Part shown: positions 1 to 10,882 of the stretch, piece after piece
Layout of the letters: each line of letters begins with the position of its first letter
Numbering within the stretch: position 1 is the first letter of the stretch
Translations under genes and position numbers: made by a program
NCBI GenBank assembly: GCA_037501455.1
Contig: CM074855.1
Coordinates: 58,907,001 to 58,971,000 of the forward strand
Direction of reading: 5' to 3'
Length of the DNA: 64,000 nucleotides
Origin: Lantana camara
Lineage: Eukaryota > Streptophyta > Magnoliopsida > Lamiales > Verbenaceae
Notes under the pieces: model-generated
Seen by the model: the letters and a program-made list of their open reading frames with translations, nothing else
Told to the model about the DNA's origin: nothing
Database searches by the model: none

Positions 1-2241
1 ATAATTTCATTCAATTAACACCGAATTCTCAAAATTCACATTCTCACAATGTAACGCCCCGGTTTTTCATTTATATTAATGTGTCGCATTTGCTTGTAAA
101 TTGAGCAATTAAATTATTTAATTATGTGATTAATTGTTTGTAAGCGTTTTAAATATTTAATTTTACTATAAATTGTTATTACTTTATTTTATTTTGTTTT
201 GTTTTTTTTCAATTTAATATTATTTTTATAAATTTCGTTATTTAATAACTATTTCAAATTATTATTAATTGAGTGATTAATGTTAATTAAGTGTTATGTT
301 AATTAATTATGCTTAACCATATTAATTAATTAATTTAATTTTATAATATACGTTGACTTTGAATTTTAATTAATATTAGAATTTAAATGTTAGATATACA
401 TTATAATATGTGAATTATTATGAGTACGTGCATGAGTGTTTAAATTGTGCTTCGTTCTTATATGAAATGATATCGAAATATCGTGAAAGTGTAGTATGTC
501 ATAAATATGTGTGTTATGAACATCACCATATGCTCGTTTTGTGTTTTCGAATTCATTTGACGTGTTAACGAATTTAATTTGAATCGTGGAACCAAATCGG
601 GGGCTAATGAGCAATTAGCGCACCCTTGGTTCCGTACGTGATTTATTGAGCTCGGGAACTCGGATTCGAGTTCCGTCAACTTCATTGAACTCGTATCGAA
701 GATTTGAGTTTAATAAACTTAGCCTTATAATTTTCCAAAATAATTTGAACCTCCGAAATTCAACCGAAAAACGAAACGACACCAAAATGACCACCTTTCA
801 CTAAAATGGCCATAACTTGTTCAAAACTTAACCAAATTAACTATGGTTGGTGTACTTTTAACCCTAGTTCAATCCTCCATCTTCCCCTAACTATCCCTAA
901 CCGAGCATACCCTCACACAAGCCAGAAAGATCAGCCAAAGCTTCTGCCTCCCCAGTTTCCCGTAACTGTACAAACCCTTGAGGTTTTGAGCTCAAATCTC
1001 AATCAACTTTCATCCAATCAACAAGGTGAGTTAGGATTATGATATCTATTCTTCTCTGGTCATTTTGATCTTTTTATCTCTAAATTTGAATCAGATTTCA
1101 TGGGGTTTTTAAACATATGAATGAACAGTAAGGTTTTTGAAGTGTTTGATGATTCCTTGACTTCGGTTGATCTCTAACATGTTTTGATGATATATACATG
1201 ATACTTTTACTTCATTTATGGCTGTGTATGCTTGTATGGGTTGATTGATCACGTTGGGAGTCTCTGTTCTTTGTTCCATTTCTTCCCCTGTTTTCACGCA
1301 TGAACTGCTGCCTTTTTCCTCCCAGTTTTTGCTGCGTTATTGGGGTTTGTTTCCAGGTTGTTTGTTGATTGATCGAAGTCTATTCTTACCTTATTTGTTG
1401 GCTTGAATTGATTGCAAATTGTGAGTGTGTGTGGCTTGGTTCGAACATAACATTTTTTGCTCCCCTGTTTTTTTTTGGTTGGTTGCTGCGTCTGTTGCTG
1501 CTTCTGTATCACTCTCCCCGGGCGGGGAGAGTTTCCTCTTGGTGAGTACCCGGCCGGGGATTTTAGAGAAGGATTGGCTACCCGGGCGGGTAGCTACTGC
1601 TCTGCTTCTCTGTTCTTTTCTTCTTCTCTCTTGCTGCTTTCTTCTTCTTCTTCTGCAGCTTCTGTTCCTTTCTTCTCTTCCTTCTTTTCTCTCTTTCTTC
1701 TGTTGCTGTATTTCTTTATGTTGCTGTGTGTGTGCTGTATTTAATTTGTGTATGATTCAACCTTGTGAGATCATGGATTTAATTCTTGTATAATTGCTAT
1801 TGAATTGCTTTTGTTGGGCTTCGTTTATGAGTTTAAAAGAGGCCTGAAGAGCCCAAATCAGTTTATGGTTTGTGTGCTTAAATTTTAGTTTTCCGATGCA
1901 TTATATTTTGTTGATTGGTTATTATTGCAGGGTCTAAGTTCAGCCTAGCTTAGGAGGGTTTTCTGTTTGTCTACGTTCGCTATGGTTCGATACGGGTGCG
2001 GATTTACCATTTCGTTACTCGTGTTGAGCCATAGTGCGGGGGATGTGGTGCCTCACGTGCGGGATGCTACACACAAATTCGTTAATATAATCTTAGCACA
2101 TATTGGAATTCATATATAAAATTTAACAATTAAATCAAATTAGAAACAAATTCAATTAGTAAACAAGATATAAACTCATATAATTAAATGTAATTGCGCA
2201 CGTAACTCTTACCTGCACGTGTGAAAACACGGGGCGTTACA
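1..2241 (-). repeat. 3' LTR of Ty3-1, partial and interrupted by a solo LTR
   Basis: Positions 1-49 and 2072-2241 align with 9748-9796 and the following bases to 9961 of the right LTR. The two parts are separated by the inserted solo LTR. The LTR ends in GGGGCGTTACA at 2241, directly beside the polypurine tract. Most of this LTR lies left of the window. Confidence 0.93.
50..2071 (+). mobile_element. Solo LTR (A), 2022 bp, nested in the Ty3-1 LTR
   Basis: It starts TGTAACGCCCCGG and ends GGGATGCTACA, giving standard TG...CA ends with a short TGTARC inverted repeat. It is flanked by a perfect 5-bp duplication, CACAA at 45-49 and 2072-2076. The uninterrupted right LTR of Ty3-1 has a single CACAA there, so this is an insertion. 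With no internal region it is a solo LTR left by LTR-LTR recombination. It has a strong splice donor (ACAAG|GTGAGT, GT at 1026), an acceptor (TTATTGCAG, ending 1930), three GC-rich palindromes at 1513-1593, a CTT/CT-rich tract at about 1610-1700, and the terminal GCGGGGGATGTGG block shared with the other Ty3 LTRs here. Confidence 0.93.
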
Positions 2242-2257
2242 ACCTCTCCCCCTTAAA
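2242..2257 (-). other. Polypurine tract of Ty3-1
   Basis: On the minus strand a purine run, TTTAAGGGGGAGAGGT, directly abuts the 3' LTR start TGTAACGCC. It primes plus-strand DNA synthesis. The next bases toward the gene contain GAATCC...GGATTC (about 2260-2276), also found beside the tract of Ty3-3. Confidence 0.85.
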
Positions 2258-2275
2258 GAGAATCCGTCCTCGGAT

Positions 2276-5200
2276 TCATTGCTCGTTCGGAAACAATTCG
2301 GGATAGAACTTCTTCATTTTCTCTTCTGTTTCCCACGTAGCTTCTTCCGTCTTATAACTTCGCCACAACACTTTCACCAAGGGAAACCGTCTGTTTCAAA
2401 GTTCCTGAAATTTCCGATCCAGAATCTTAATTGGTTTCTGAACAAAAGTGAGATTCGGTTCAAGCTCAACCTCTTCAACCGGTATAATCACTGATTCATC
2501 GGGGTAGTACTTCCGAAGTTGTGATACATGGAAGACATTGTGAATACCCATTAGACTTGGAGGTAAATCCAATCTGTAAGCTGTATCTCCGATTCTCTCT
2601 AAAATCTCATAAGGTCCCAAATATCGGGGATTCAACTTTCCTCCTTTTTCCAATTCGGGTAAATCCTTTCCGAGGTGAAGCTTTCAGGAATACCCTATCC
2701 CCAACTTCAAATTCAAGATCTTTCCTTCGCTTATCTGCCTAACTTTTATGTCGATCTTGAGCTACTTTCATCCGTTGTCGGATAATTTGAACCTTTTCAA
2801 TAGCATCTTGAATAGCTTTGGAAGGTTTATCTTTCCTTTCACCTCTTTGTACCCCTTCTTGCTTACTTCACTTCCATTCTTCCAAATCGAAAAACAACGG
2901 GGATCGACACTTCCTTCCATAAAGAAACTCATATGGTGCCATTTCTATAGAAGCTTGGTAACTGTTATTGTAGGCAAACTCAATTAATGGTAATTGTTCA
3001 TTCCATGAACTCGAGAAATCCAACGCACACGCCCTTAACATATCCTCAAGATATCTGATTAACCTTTCAGATTGCCCATCAGTCTGTGGATGAAAAGCTG
3101 TACTAAACTGAAGCTTAGTTCCCAAACACTTCTGTAATTATTGCCAGAACTTGGAAGTGAATCTCGGATCCCTGTCTGAAACAATACTAGCTGGCACTCC
3201 ATGTAACCGAACAATCTCATCACAATACCTCTTAGCCAACTTGCCTATCTTATCTGACATCCGAACTGCAAGAAAATGGGCTGACTTGGTTAACCTGTCC
3301 ACGATTACCCAAACTCCATCGAATCCACCTTTCACTCTAGGTAAACCCGATACAAAATCCATTGCTATCTGTTCCCATTTCCATTCGGGAATAGGTAGTG
3401 GCTGTAACAATCCTGACGACTTCTGATGCTCAGCTTTCACTAGCTGACAAGTCAGACAATGCTTCACATAATTCACTACGTCTCTCTTCAATCCGTTCCA
3501 CCAATAATACTGTTTCAAGTCCCGATACATCTTGTTTCCACCAGGATGTACCGAATAGACAGTTTTATGAGCTTCATCCAAAATAGCTCTTCTCAACTCC
3601 GTTGGAACTACCACTCTGTCATTAAATCGAAAGATTCCCGTATCATCGAATCCAAACGGACACTCGGAGTCTGATCGAGCCTTCTCAATCAACTTCTGAA
3701 TCTCAACATCCGTCCGTTGTGCCTCGAATATCTGTTGCCTTAACTCTGGACGTACTGAGATGTTACCAATACGAGCCTTTATATTAACCAATTCCATTGG
3801 TTGTCCAATATTTACCTTCAAATTGGATACACTAGCCTTCCTGCTCAATGCATCCGCGACCACATTAGCTTTACCCGGGTGATACTTAATCACACAATCA
3901 TAATCCTCGAGAGTCTCCATCCACCTTCGTTGCCTTCTATTCAACTCCTTCTGAGAGAATAAGTACTGAAGACTCTTATGATCGGTGAAAATCTTAAAAG
4001 AAGTTCCATACAAATAATGTCTCCACTTCCCTAAGGCAAAAATCACCGCTGCAAGTTCCAAGTCGTGAGTGGGATAATTCTTCTCATGCTCTTTCAATTT
4101 CCTAGAGGCATAAGCAATTTCTTTCCCATTCTGCATCAAAACACAACCTAAGCCTTCATGGGAAGCATCCGTATACACCATAAAACCTTCAATACCATCC
4201 GGAAGTGCAAGTATCGGTGCAGAAGTTAACTTATCCTTCAAGAGCTGAAAACTAACTTCACACTTCTCATCCCATTTAAACTGAACCTCTTTCTTGGTTA
4301 ATCGGGTTCACGGAGCCGCAATCTTAGAAAAATCCTTAACAAATCTTCGGTAATAACCGGCTAAACCCAGAAACTTCGGATCTCAGAAACATTCTTAGGA
4401 CTTTGCCACTTAGAAACTGCCTTTACTTTCGAAGGATCCACTTCTAATCCTTTGCTCGAAATGATATGTCCCAAGAAACTCACCCTGTCAATCCAGAACT
4501 CACATTTACTGAACTTGGCATAAAGCTGGTTATCTCTTAAAGTTTCCAATACCAATCTCAAATGCCGAGCATGATCCTCTTCTGACCTTGAGTACACCAA
4601 AATATCATCGATGAAAATCACGGCAAACTTATCCAAATACGGCCGGAAAATCCGATGCATCATGTCCATAAAAGCTGCCGGCGCGTTAGTTAATCCAAAT
4701 GGCATCACCACGAATTCATAATGTCCATACCGGGTATTAAATCCTGTCTTAGGAATATCTTCCTCCTTAATCTTTAACTGATAATATCCTTGCCTTAAAT
4801 CAAGCTTGGAATACACTCTCGACCCTTGTAGCATGTCAAATAAATCCTCTATATTAGGCAATGGATACTTATTCTTTACAGTCATCCGATTCAACTCCCG
4901 GTAGTCAATACACATCCTCAAGGTTCCATCTTTCTTCTTAACAAAGAGAACCGGCGCGCCCCACGGTGATGAACTTGGTCGAATATAACCGTTCTTGAGA
5001 AGTTCTTCCAGCTGAACTTTTAACTCCTGTAACTCTGCCGGTGCCATCCGGTAAGGAGTCTTAGAATAAGGTTCAGATCCTGGATATAAGTCTATTACAA
5101 ATTCGATCTCTCGATCCGGAGGCAAAGAACCTAAAACTTCGGGAAACACCTCAAGATATTCCTTCACCACTTCTGTCTCTTCGAGTTTCGCCTGATCTTT

Positions 5201-6763
5201 CGGCTTATTCAAGATATAGGCAATAAAACCCGTTGCCCCATTCCTTTTCAACTTGTGAGCTTCAGTGAACGACAAAAGAGGTGCAATCTCTGACTCTTTC
5301 CCCAATGCCACTTCTTCTCCCAACTTAACAGTCCTGGTGAAACAATCAACCGTGGCGTGGTACCGAAACAACCAATCCATTCCCAGAATAACCCCATATC
5401 TGTTCATCGGCATTACCACCAAATCTGCTCGATATTCTCTGCCTTCAAACCCAAACACACAATCTCTGACCACCCGATCCGTCTCAAGACTGCCACCCAA
5501 CGGCGAACTCACCACATAACAAGCATTTAAGCACGTAACAGGCAAACACAAAGTATCAATTAATTTGCAAGATATAAAAGAATGAGTAGCGCCAGGGTCA
5601 AATAATGCATGTATGTTCGTGTTATGGATGCATATCGTACCTTCCACCATAGCATTAGGATTAGCTTCCACATCTTGCTCTTCACCCGCAAGGGCATATG
5701 CACGAGCTGGGATCATCGGCCTCTGAGCTCCCGGTTGATAGCCCGGAGTCTTATCTGGACAAGTATTGGCCATCTGTGTTGTCTTTCCACAAATCAAACA
5801 CTGTCCCAACCTCCTTCTGCAAGTGCTGTAGGTGTGAGTCGGGCCTCCACAAAATAGACATGGTGACCTATCATGCCGAGAATCAGAAGTAGCTAGAGGT
5901 GCTTGTGGCTTCGGCGGTGCAGCTCCTGTAGGTCGAAACTTCTTAGCTTGCCCTTGAAATGGCTGAGGAGGAGATACCATAGGCCTTTTCCCCTTTCCAA
6001 ACCCCGATCGTTGTCCCATTTGCATGCGAGGTAAGGGGTCCTTTTTCTTATACTCCTCTTCCAACACCAATGCCCTTTGTACAGTATCAGCAAAAGATTC
6101 AAAGTTATGGCCGGCGTGCCCGTGTCTCAGATCCTGTCTCAATCCCGAAATAGACCTCTTTGCTTTTCTCTTTTCATCCCTTGTAATGTGAGGTGCATAC
6201 TTTCCAAGCCTGTTGAAAAGAGAAAGATACTGAGCCACCGTGCGAGTCCCTTGCTTCAGATCCATAAATTCTTGTTCTTTTCTTTCTCGCACAACTTCAG
6301 GAACAAAAGCCTCTCTGAAATCCCTTACAAAAACTTCCCAATTGACTTCTTCTTGTTCCACCTCGAGCTTCTCTCTAGTACGTTCCCACCAATCATAAGC
6401 CTCTCCATCCAGTTGGAAAATGGCAAATTGAGCTTTCTCTTGAGAGGTAAATTGGCGAACATTAAAAATCCTCTCAATCCTTGTGAGCCATCCCTCGGAT
6501 ATCGCATCATCCACCGAACCGGAAAACCTTGGTGGATTATAACTAAAAAATAACCCATGATGATCTCTCGGGTTATTTGGAAGAGGTGCTGGTTGTTCAG
6601 CCTGCGGTTGTACTGGAGGATCCTGAGCCCTTCTATGTTCCACGTAGTTATATACCGCCTCCATAAAGTGCTGCATATTCATAGGCGGCTGTGGAGGATT
6701 AGGAGAACGATCTCTATGATGATGACGTTCCGGAGACCTTTCCCGATGTCTTCTAGGAGGCAT
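2276..6763 (-). pseudogene. Degenerate gag-pol of Ty3-1
   Basis: One ancestral gag-pol frame read on the minus strand. The likely start is the MPPRRH Met at 6763, with an in-frame Met three codons upstream at 6772. In order it holds Gag with a CCHC knuckle ([14 protein letters not shown]) and a second knuckle whose His is Gln ([14 protein letters not shown]), a protease with FDPGATHSF, an RT with intact FIDDILVYS, RNase H, an integrase with zinc-binding and SDRDPRF segments, and a chromodomain-like tail. Lesions: 1-nt loss near 4371-4373, TGA at 4308-4310, TAA at 3138-3140, TGA at 2868-2870, 1-nt gain in an A run near 2645-2650, and CGA-to-TGA at 2396-2398. The second shift restores the original frame to a stop at 2276. 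It cannot make a full Pol. Confidence 0.92.
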
Positions 6764-6959
6764 TCTGTTCACTCAAACACTAACATGCGTGCTGATTTTA
6801 GTTCATGCGTGACAATGCATTAATTCAATCAATCATTCAAGTCAGGAATCAAAACACCTTATCATATAAAATGCAAATGCTCCAAATTACAAGTAATTCC
6901 TACAGCCGAATGACCTATTGACTCCACACGACACTAGAACCCTGGTTTTGCAACCCTGG

Positions 6960-6971
6960 GCTCTGATACCA
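6960..6971 (-). other. Primer binding site of Ty3-1 (tRNA-iMet)
   Basis: GCTCTGATACCA on the + strand is TGGTATCAGAGC in element sense, complementary to the 3' end of plant initiator-Met tRNA. It lies 9 bp inside the 5' LTR. A GGTTTTGCAACC stretch beside it is also found in the other Ty3 elements here. Confidence 0.9.
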
Positions 6972-6980
6972 CTCAAAGGA

Positions 6981-9961
6981 TGTAATGCCCGAGCGTGAGA
7001 TGTCACATCCCCCGCACCATGACCCGACCCGTATACGAAATGGATTTCCATACACGTGCCGAATCATAGCGAACGGAGACATACACACTCGCTAAGCCAG
7101 GCGGGACTAGCCTATAACTTAAACCCCAACAACAATCAAAGTAACAACAGAGCAATAGAAAAGCGGAACCAATCAATCATATATTATATATTGAGCTAAA
7201 TGCTCTAGGTACCAACATATAATTCATATATTGAGCTATACGCTCTATGTACCAATATTTCATGTAAGATACATATAGGTACCATATCCATGTACGCTCC
7301 ATACATAACAAAATCCAAAAGTGAACAAAATGTAATCATATGCGTGTAAAGGAAAGGCTAGACACGATGCAAGACTCTCCCTGACTGGTATCCCGCCTAG
7401 CATCCCCCTTCCTGCAAAAACAACTGAAACAACTCCGGGTTCAGTCTTACACAGACTGGTGGGTATAAAAAGAAATAGGCATAATATCATAATATTGCGG
7501 AATTTAACCACGTACATGCAAATTATAATCCTTATTCGGGGTTTTGAATCCTTTTTCCCAAGTGGGAAAATAAATACAACGAATAGGATTATAACCATTC
7601 ATTTCGTTCATTAGGTCATTCGTGGCCCGGCGAGAGGGCGTGCATTATCTCCAACCACCACCTCGTGTAATTCATTAATCATTCATTCATTCATTCATTC
7701 GTTCATGCATTCTTTCTTTCGTGCACATTCATTAGAACATTCATTCGTTCATTCAAATACTCCTTTTTCCTCCGGGTAGGGAACGGGTTTGCAAGGCCCG
7801 AGCCCTCATTCATTAATGCTAGAGGGGTACATGAATCCCCAAAAGCACGGGACCCCTTTCATTCACTAATCTTCTAGTGAAATCCAGGTTGCCGAAATTG
7901 TTGGAACTAGTATAAATGGATTCCCGTCAGCTCATGCTTCCTCGGTTCACCATTACACTAAGTCCCGGGCCCTCATTCATTGTGATCACTCAATCATTAC
8001 TCGCCAAAACATTTGGTAGGATATTCAAGAAAAAGGCTTTCGTTTAAAACATTTGTTCGTTCAAAACTTGGTATAAATACCTATATAGGGTTTTGGCCAA
8101 AAGCTTTCACATTAGGTGTTCGGGGTCATATTGTTATCTAATAGAAGAAAAACCCACCTGGTAGACAAAAAGAACCCGATAAAGCTCTCACCGCCCGACC
8201 TCGTCACCCACTGGATCAAGATCTGTGTGACAAAGGTAGTGTGAGACTCAATCATGACCACATTAGACGCTCGGCTATGCAATCATGCTATGGAATGCTT
8301 AAAATGCAATAATATGTTCAATTATGGTCATGAATATCATAGAATTCAATTAAACACATAATTCACCAAGTTTCGTTCATTATACGGTAAAACCGTATTC
8401 ATTCCCGTTCATATCATTCATACTTTCATACTTTCATTCATATGGTCATCAATATCAAATATCAATCATAAAACATAACTTTAATACATTTACGTTGCAT
8501 ACAATTCACAAATACTAGCAAAAAACGCAAAACAAGCAATAAAAGAGTTCCCCCAAAGCTGCCATTTCAAATGACACGGCCGTGTTGAGTTTTCAAAGGA
8601 AACGGACACGGCCGTGTCCGAGGTTTAAATTCAGAAAAATTAAAGTCGAGGGCTTGACACGGCCGTGTTGAGTTTTCAAAGCGTTTGGACACGGCCGTGT
8701 CCGAGGTTAAAATTCAGAAAAATTCAAAGTCGAGAGCCCAACACGGCCGTGTCCATTTTCAGTTCAAAGCTGACACGGCCGTGTCAGCTCATCGTTTTGC
8801 CAAGAAAAACAGAGCAAAAGCTCTGTTTCTCGAGGGAAAAGCTTGCAAAACAGGGCAGCAACAAGGAAGCTCTTTTATACCACTTAGACATGCTCTCAAT
8901 TCATATAATTCACATATATCATGCAATCCATTCATATGTGCAAGAATTCGTAATCAAAATTGGCAAAAGATCACCCAAATTCAAGCTTTCATCCATGGAA
9001 GCTTCAAGCTCCATTAATGGCACATCATGCTATACACAACCAACATGAGATCCAAGCATATAAAAATGATAAGGAAGTTACAATGATCATTTATCAAACA
9101 TCAAGTTTCACTTTAAACCATTAAAACCAAGGATCAAGTTCAAACCCCAATTCATGCTCATACTCAAAACACAAGAATCCTTCACTCATGCCAAGCTATT
9201 CATGGAATAAAAGATAGAAGAGAATGAGGGAAAAACAATCCATATCTTACCTTGGAAGAAGATTGGATGAAAGTTGATCTTGAGCTTAGGGTTTGGATGA
9301 TAAAAAACAAGGGTTTCTTGAAGCTTCTCCTTGGCCTCTTGAGATGATGATGATCGATGAAATGAAATGCATAAGGGAACAAATGCTGATATTTAGTGGA
9401 GAAATGGGTAGGGTACGGGTCGGTTCAAGTCCAGTTCGTTTAGTAAAAGGTTCAACAAGTTATAAGGTCGAGGCTATGGAAAGGTTCATTGTCGAAGGTT
9501 CAAACGATATCAAAAAAGTATAAGGTCAAGTTTAATGGATAGGTATCGTCGAAACAAGTTCAACGTCGGTTACGGATCTCGATTTCGAGGTCGGGAGCTC
9601 AAGATATCGCGAAAACCGTTAAGGGTTACCTATATACAAATAGGTCCCTAAACTTTCAAAAAGTGGCAATTAAGCCCAAACTCAATTTCCAATTGAGTCC
9701 AAAACATTCAAATGAGTTACAATCAAGTCCACGAATCACACGAACACATAATTTCATTCAATTAACACCGAATTCTCAAAATTCACATTCTCACAAATTC
9801 GTTAATATAATCATAGCACATATTGGAATTCATATATAAAATTTAACAATTAAATCAAATTAGAAACAAATTCAATTAGTAAACAAGATATAAACTCATA
9901 TAATTAAATGTAATTACGCACGTAACTCTTACCTGCACGTGTGAAAACACGGGGCGTTACA
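6981..9961 (-). repeat. 5' LTR of Ty3-1, complete, 2981 bp
   Basis: Bounded by TGTAATGCCC at 6981 and GGGGCGTTACA at 9961. In element sense it has a predicted donor CCAAG|GTAAGA (intron from 9250 downward), acceptor CACACAG|A, a 65-nt exon 8222-8158, donor CCAG|GTGGGTT (from 8157) and acceptor TTTTTGCAG|G (ending 7412), just before GCTAGGCGG. Six copies of ACACGGCCGTGT occupy 8574-8784 in the first predicted intron. Short repeats of ATTC/GTTC type occur around 7680-7760. Confidence 0.9.
8574..8789 (-). repeat. Array of six GC palindromes in the Ty3-1 LTR
   Basis: The 12-bp palindrome ACACGGCCGTGT occurs at 8574, 8606, 8657, 8689, 8741 and 8773. The last is the core of a perfect 22-bp palindrome at 8768-8789 with AGCTG and CAGCT as outer arms. 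Flanks alternate between a GTTGAGTTTTCAAAG type and a CCGAGGT type, so the array grew by duplicating a two-hairpin unit. Function unknown. Confidence 0.9.
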
Positions 9962-10882
9962 TTGTTACTTGCACCGAAACGGAGAAGGCCTTGTGTGCGA
10001 TTGATCTCCTACACGATGAGGCTTAGAATTGGTGGCGTAGCACCATGTCCCGCCTTGGGGTTGGTGAAGACAATGTTACTTGGGAGATGTTTGCAAGAGA
10101 GTTTCTGGCACACTACATATCGAAACAAGCAAGGAAATACCGTGAGAGGGAATTCACGAATTTGGAGCAAGGGAATATGTCCGTGACCGAGTACATTTCC
10201 GAGTTCAACCGATTGTCCCCATATGCGCTACAAATTACCGATGAGGAAGACCCTAAGTGTGAGAAGTTTGTGGAAGGACTTCTCGACTACACCAGGGCGT
10301 AAACCATGTGGACATTGTGATAGTAGCACCCATGACGAAGATCATTGTTAGAAGAAGCTTGATAAATGCGTTAATTGTGGGAGCACCGAGCACATAGCAA
10401 GGAATTGTACCGAGCCGAAAGCTCAAGGATCGGGTGGCATGGCGAGGCCCGTGGCACATGCACGTGCTTATGCTTTGGATGGGGAGCAAGAGAATGCCGA
10501 GATCGAGCCTACCCCCGTGGTGGAAGGTACACTCCACTTACAAGACATTCCCATACATGCATTATACGATCCGGGTGCATCTCATTCGTTTGTTACTCCT
10601 ACTATGGCCACTATGTTAAATTTGCCTCTTGCGAGTGATTCTATGCTTTATATTGTGCGTTCTCTTTTGGGTGGTATGATTAGAACTGATTGCTTGTACC
10701 ATAATTGTCCGGTGAGTATTGAGGGATGCGTTTACCCGGTAAACTTGATAGCTATTCCGATGAAGAAGTACGACATGATACTCGGTATGGATTGGTTGTA
10801 CGCGCATCGGGCGAAGATGGACTGTTTTGGGAAGAAGGTTGAGTTGAGTACCGGTGTTGTAACGGGTTCGGGTGTTCGAGGG
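9962..10882 (+). pseudogene. gag 3' part and protease of the host element
   Basis: The frame from about 9965 reads VTCTETEKALCAIDLLHDEA, then a stop at about 10024, then NWWRSTMSRLG and the usual gag segment up to GLLDYTRA (stop near 10300). The gag C-terminal linker is missing. Next come two CCHC knuckles: CGHCDSSTHDEDHC, followed at once by a stop codon, and CVNCGSTEHIARNC. The protease motif YDPGASHSFV follows at about 10567, then LGMDWL near 10780-10800. The block ends at 10882, where Ty3-2 inserted. The left edge at 9962 is the Ty3-1 insertion point. Confidence 0.88.

Larger units (their letters stand above)
1..9961 (-). mobile_element. Ty3/gypsy (Tekay-like) LTR retrotransposon Ty3-1, left end outside window
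   Basis: A minus-strand LTR retrotransposon. In + coordinates the order is 3' LTR (to 2241), polypurine tract, gag-pol, primer binding site (6960-6971) and 5' LTR (6981-9961). Domain order Gag-PR-RT-RH-INT plus a chromodomain-like C-terminus places it in Ty3/gypsy, and long LTRs and an iMet primer site suit the Tekay/Del lineage. It lies in the gag of an older plus-strand element, whose sequence resumes at 9962. Of the TSD only the right copy (TTGTT, 9962-9966) is visible. About 214 bp of the two LTRs can be compared and differ at 2 positions (2085-2100 region and the GCGCA/ACGCA near 2196), so insertion was fairly recent. Confidence 0.93.

Noticed and set aside
1425..1793. A 122-codon hydrophobic frame in solo LTR A
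   Set aside because: Produced by a CTT/CT-rich tract; Leu/Ser/Cys/Phe runs without conserved features.
6960..6971. tRNA gene fragments at TGGTATCAGAGC sites
   Set aside because: Only 12 nt match; they are primer binding sites beside LTRs and no tRNA fold surrounds them.
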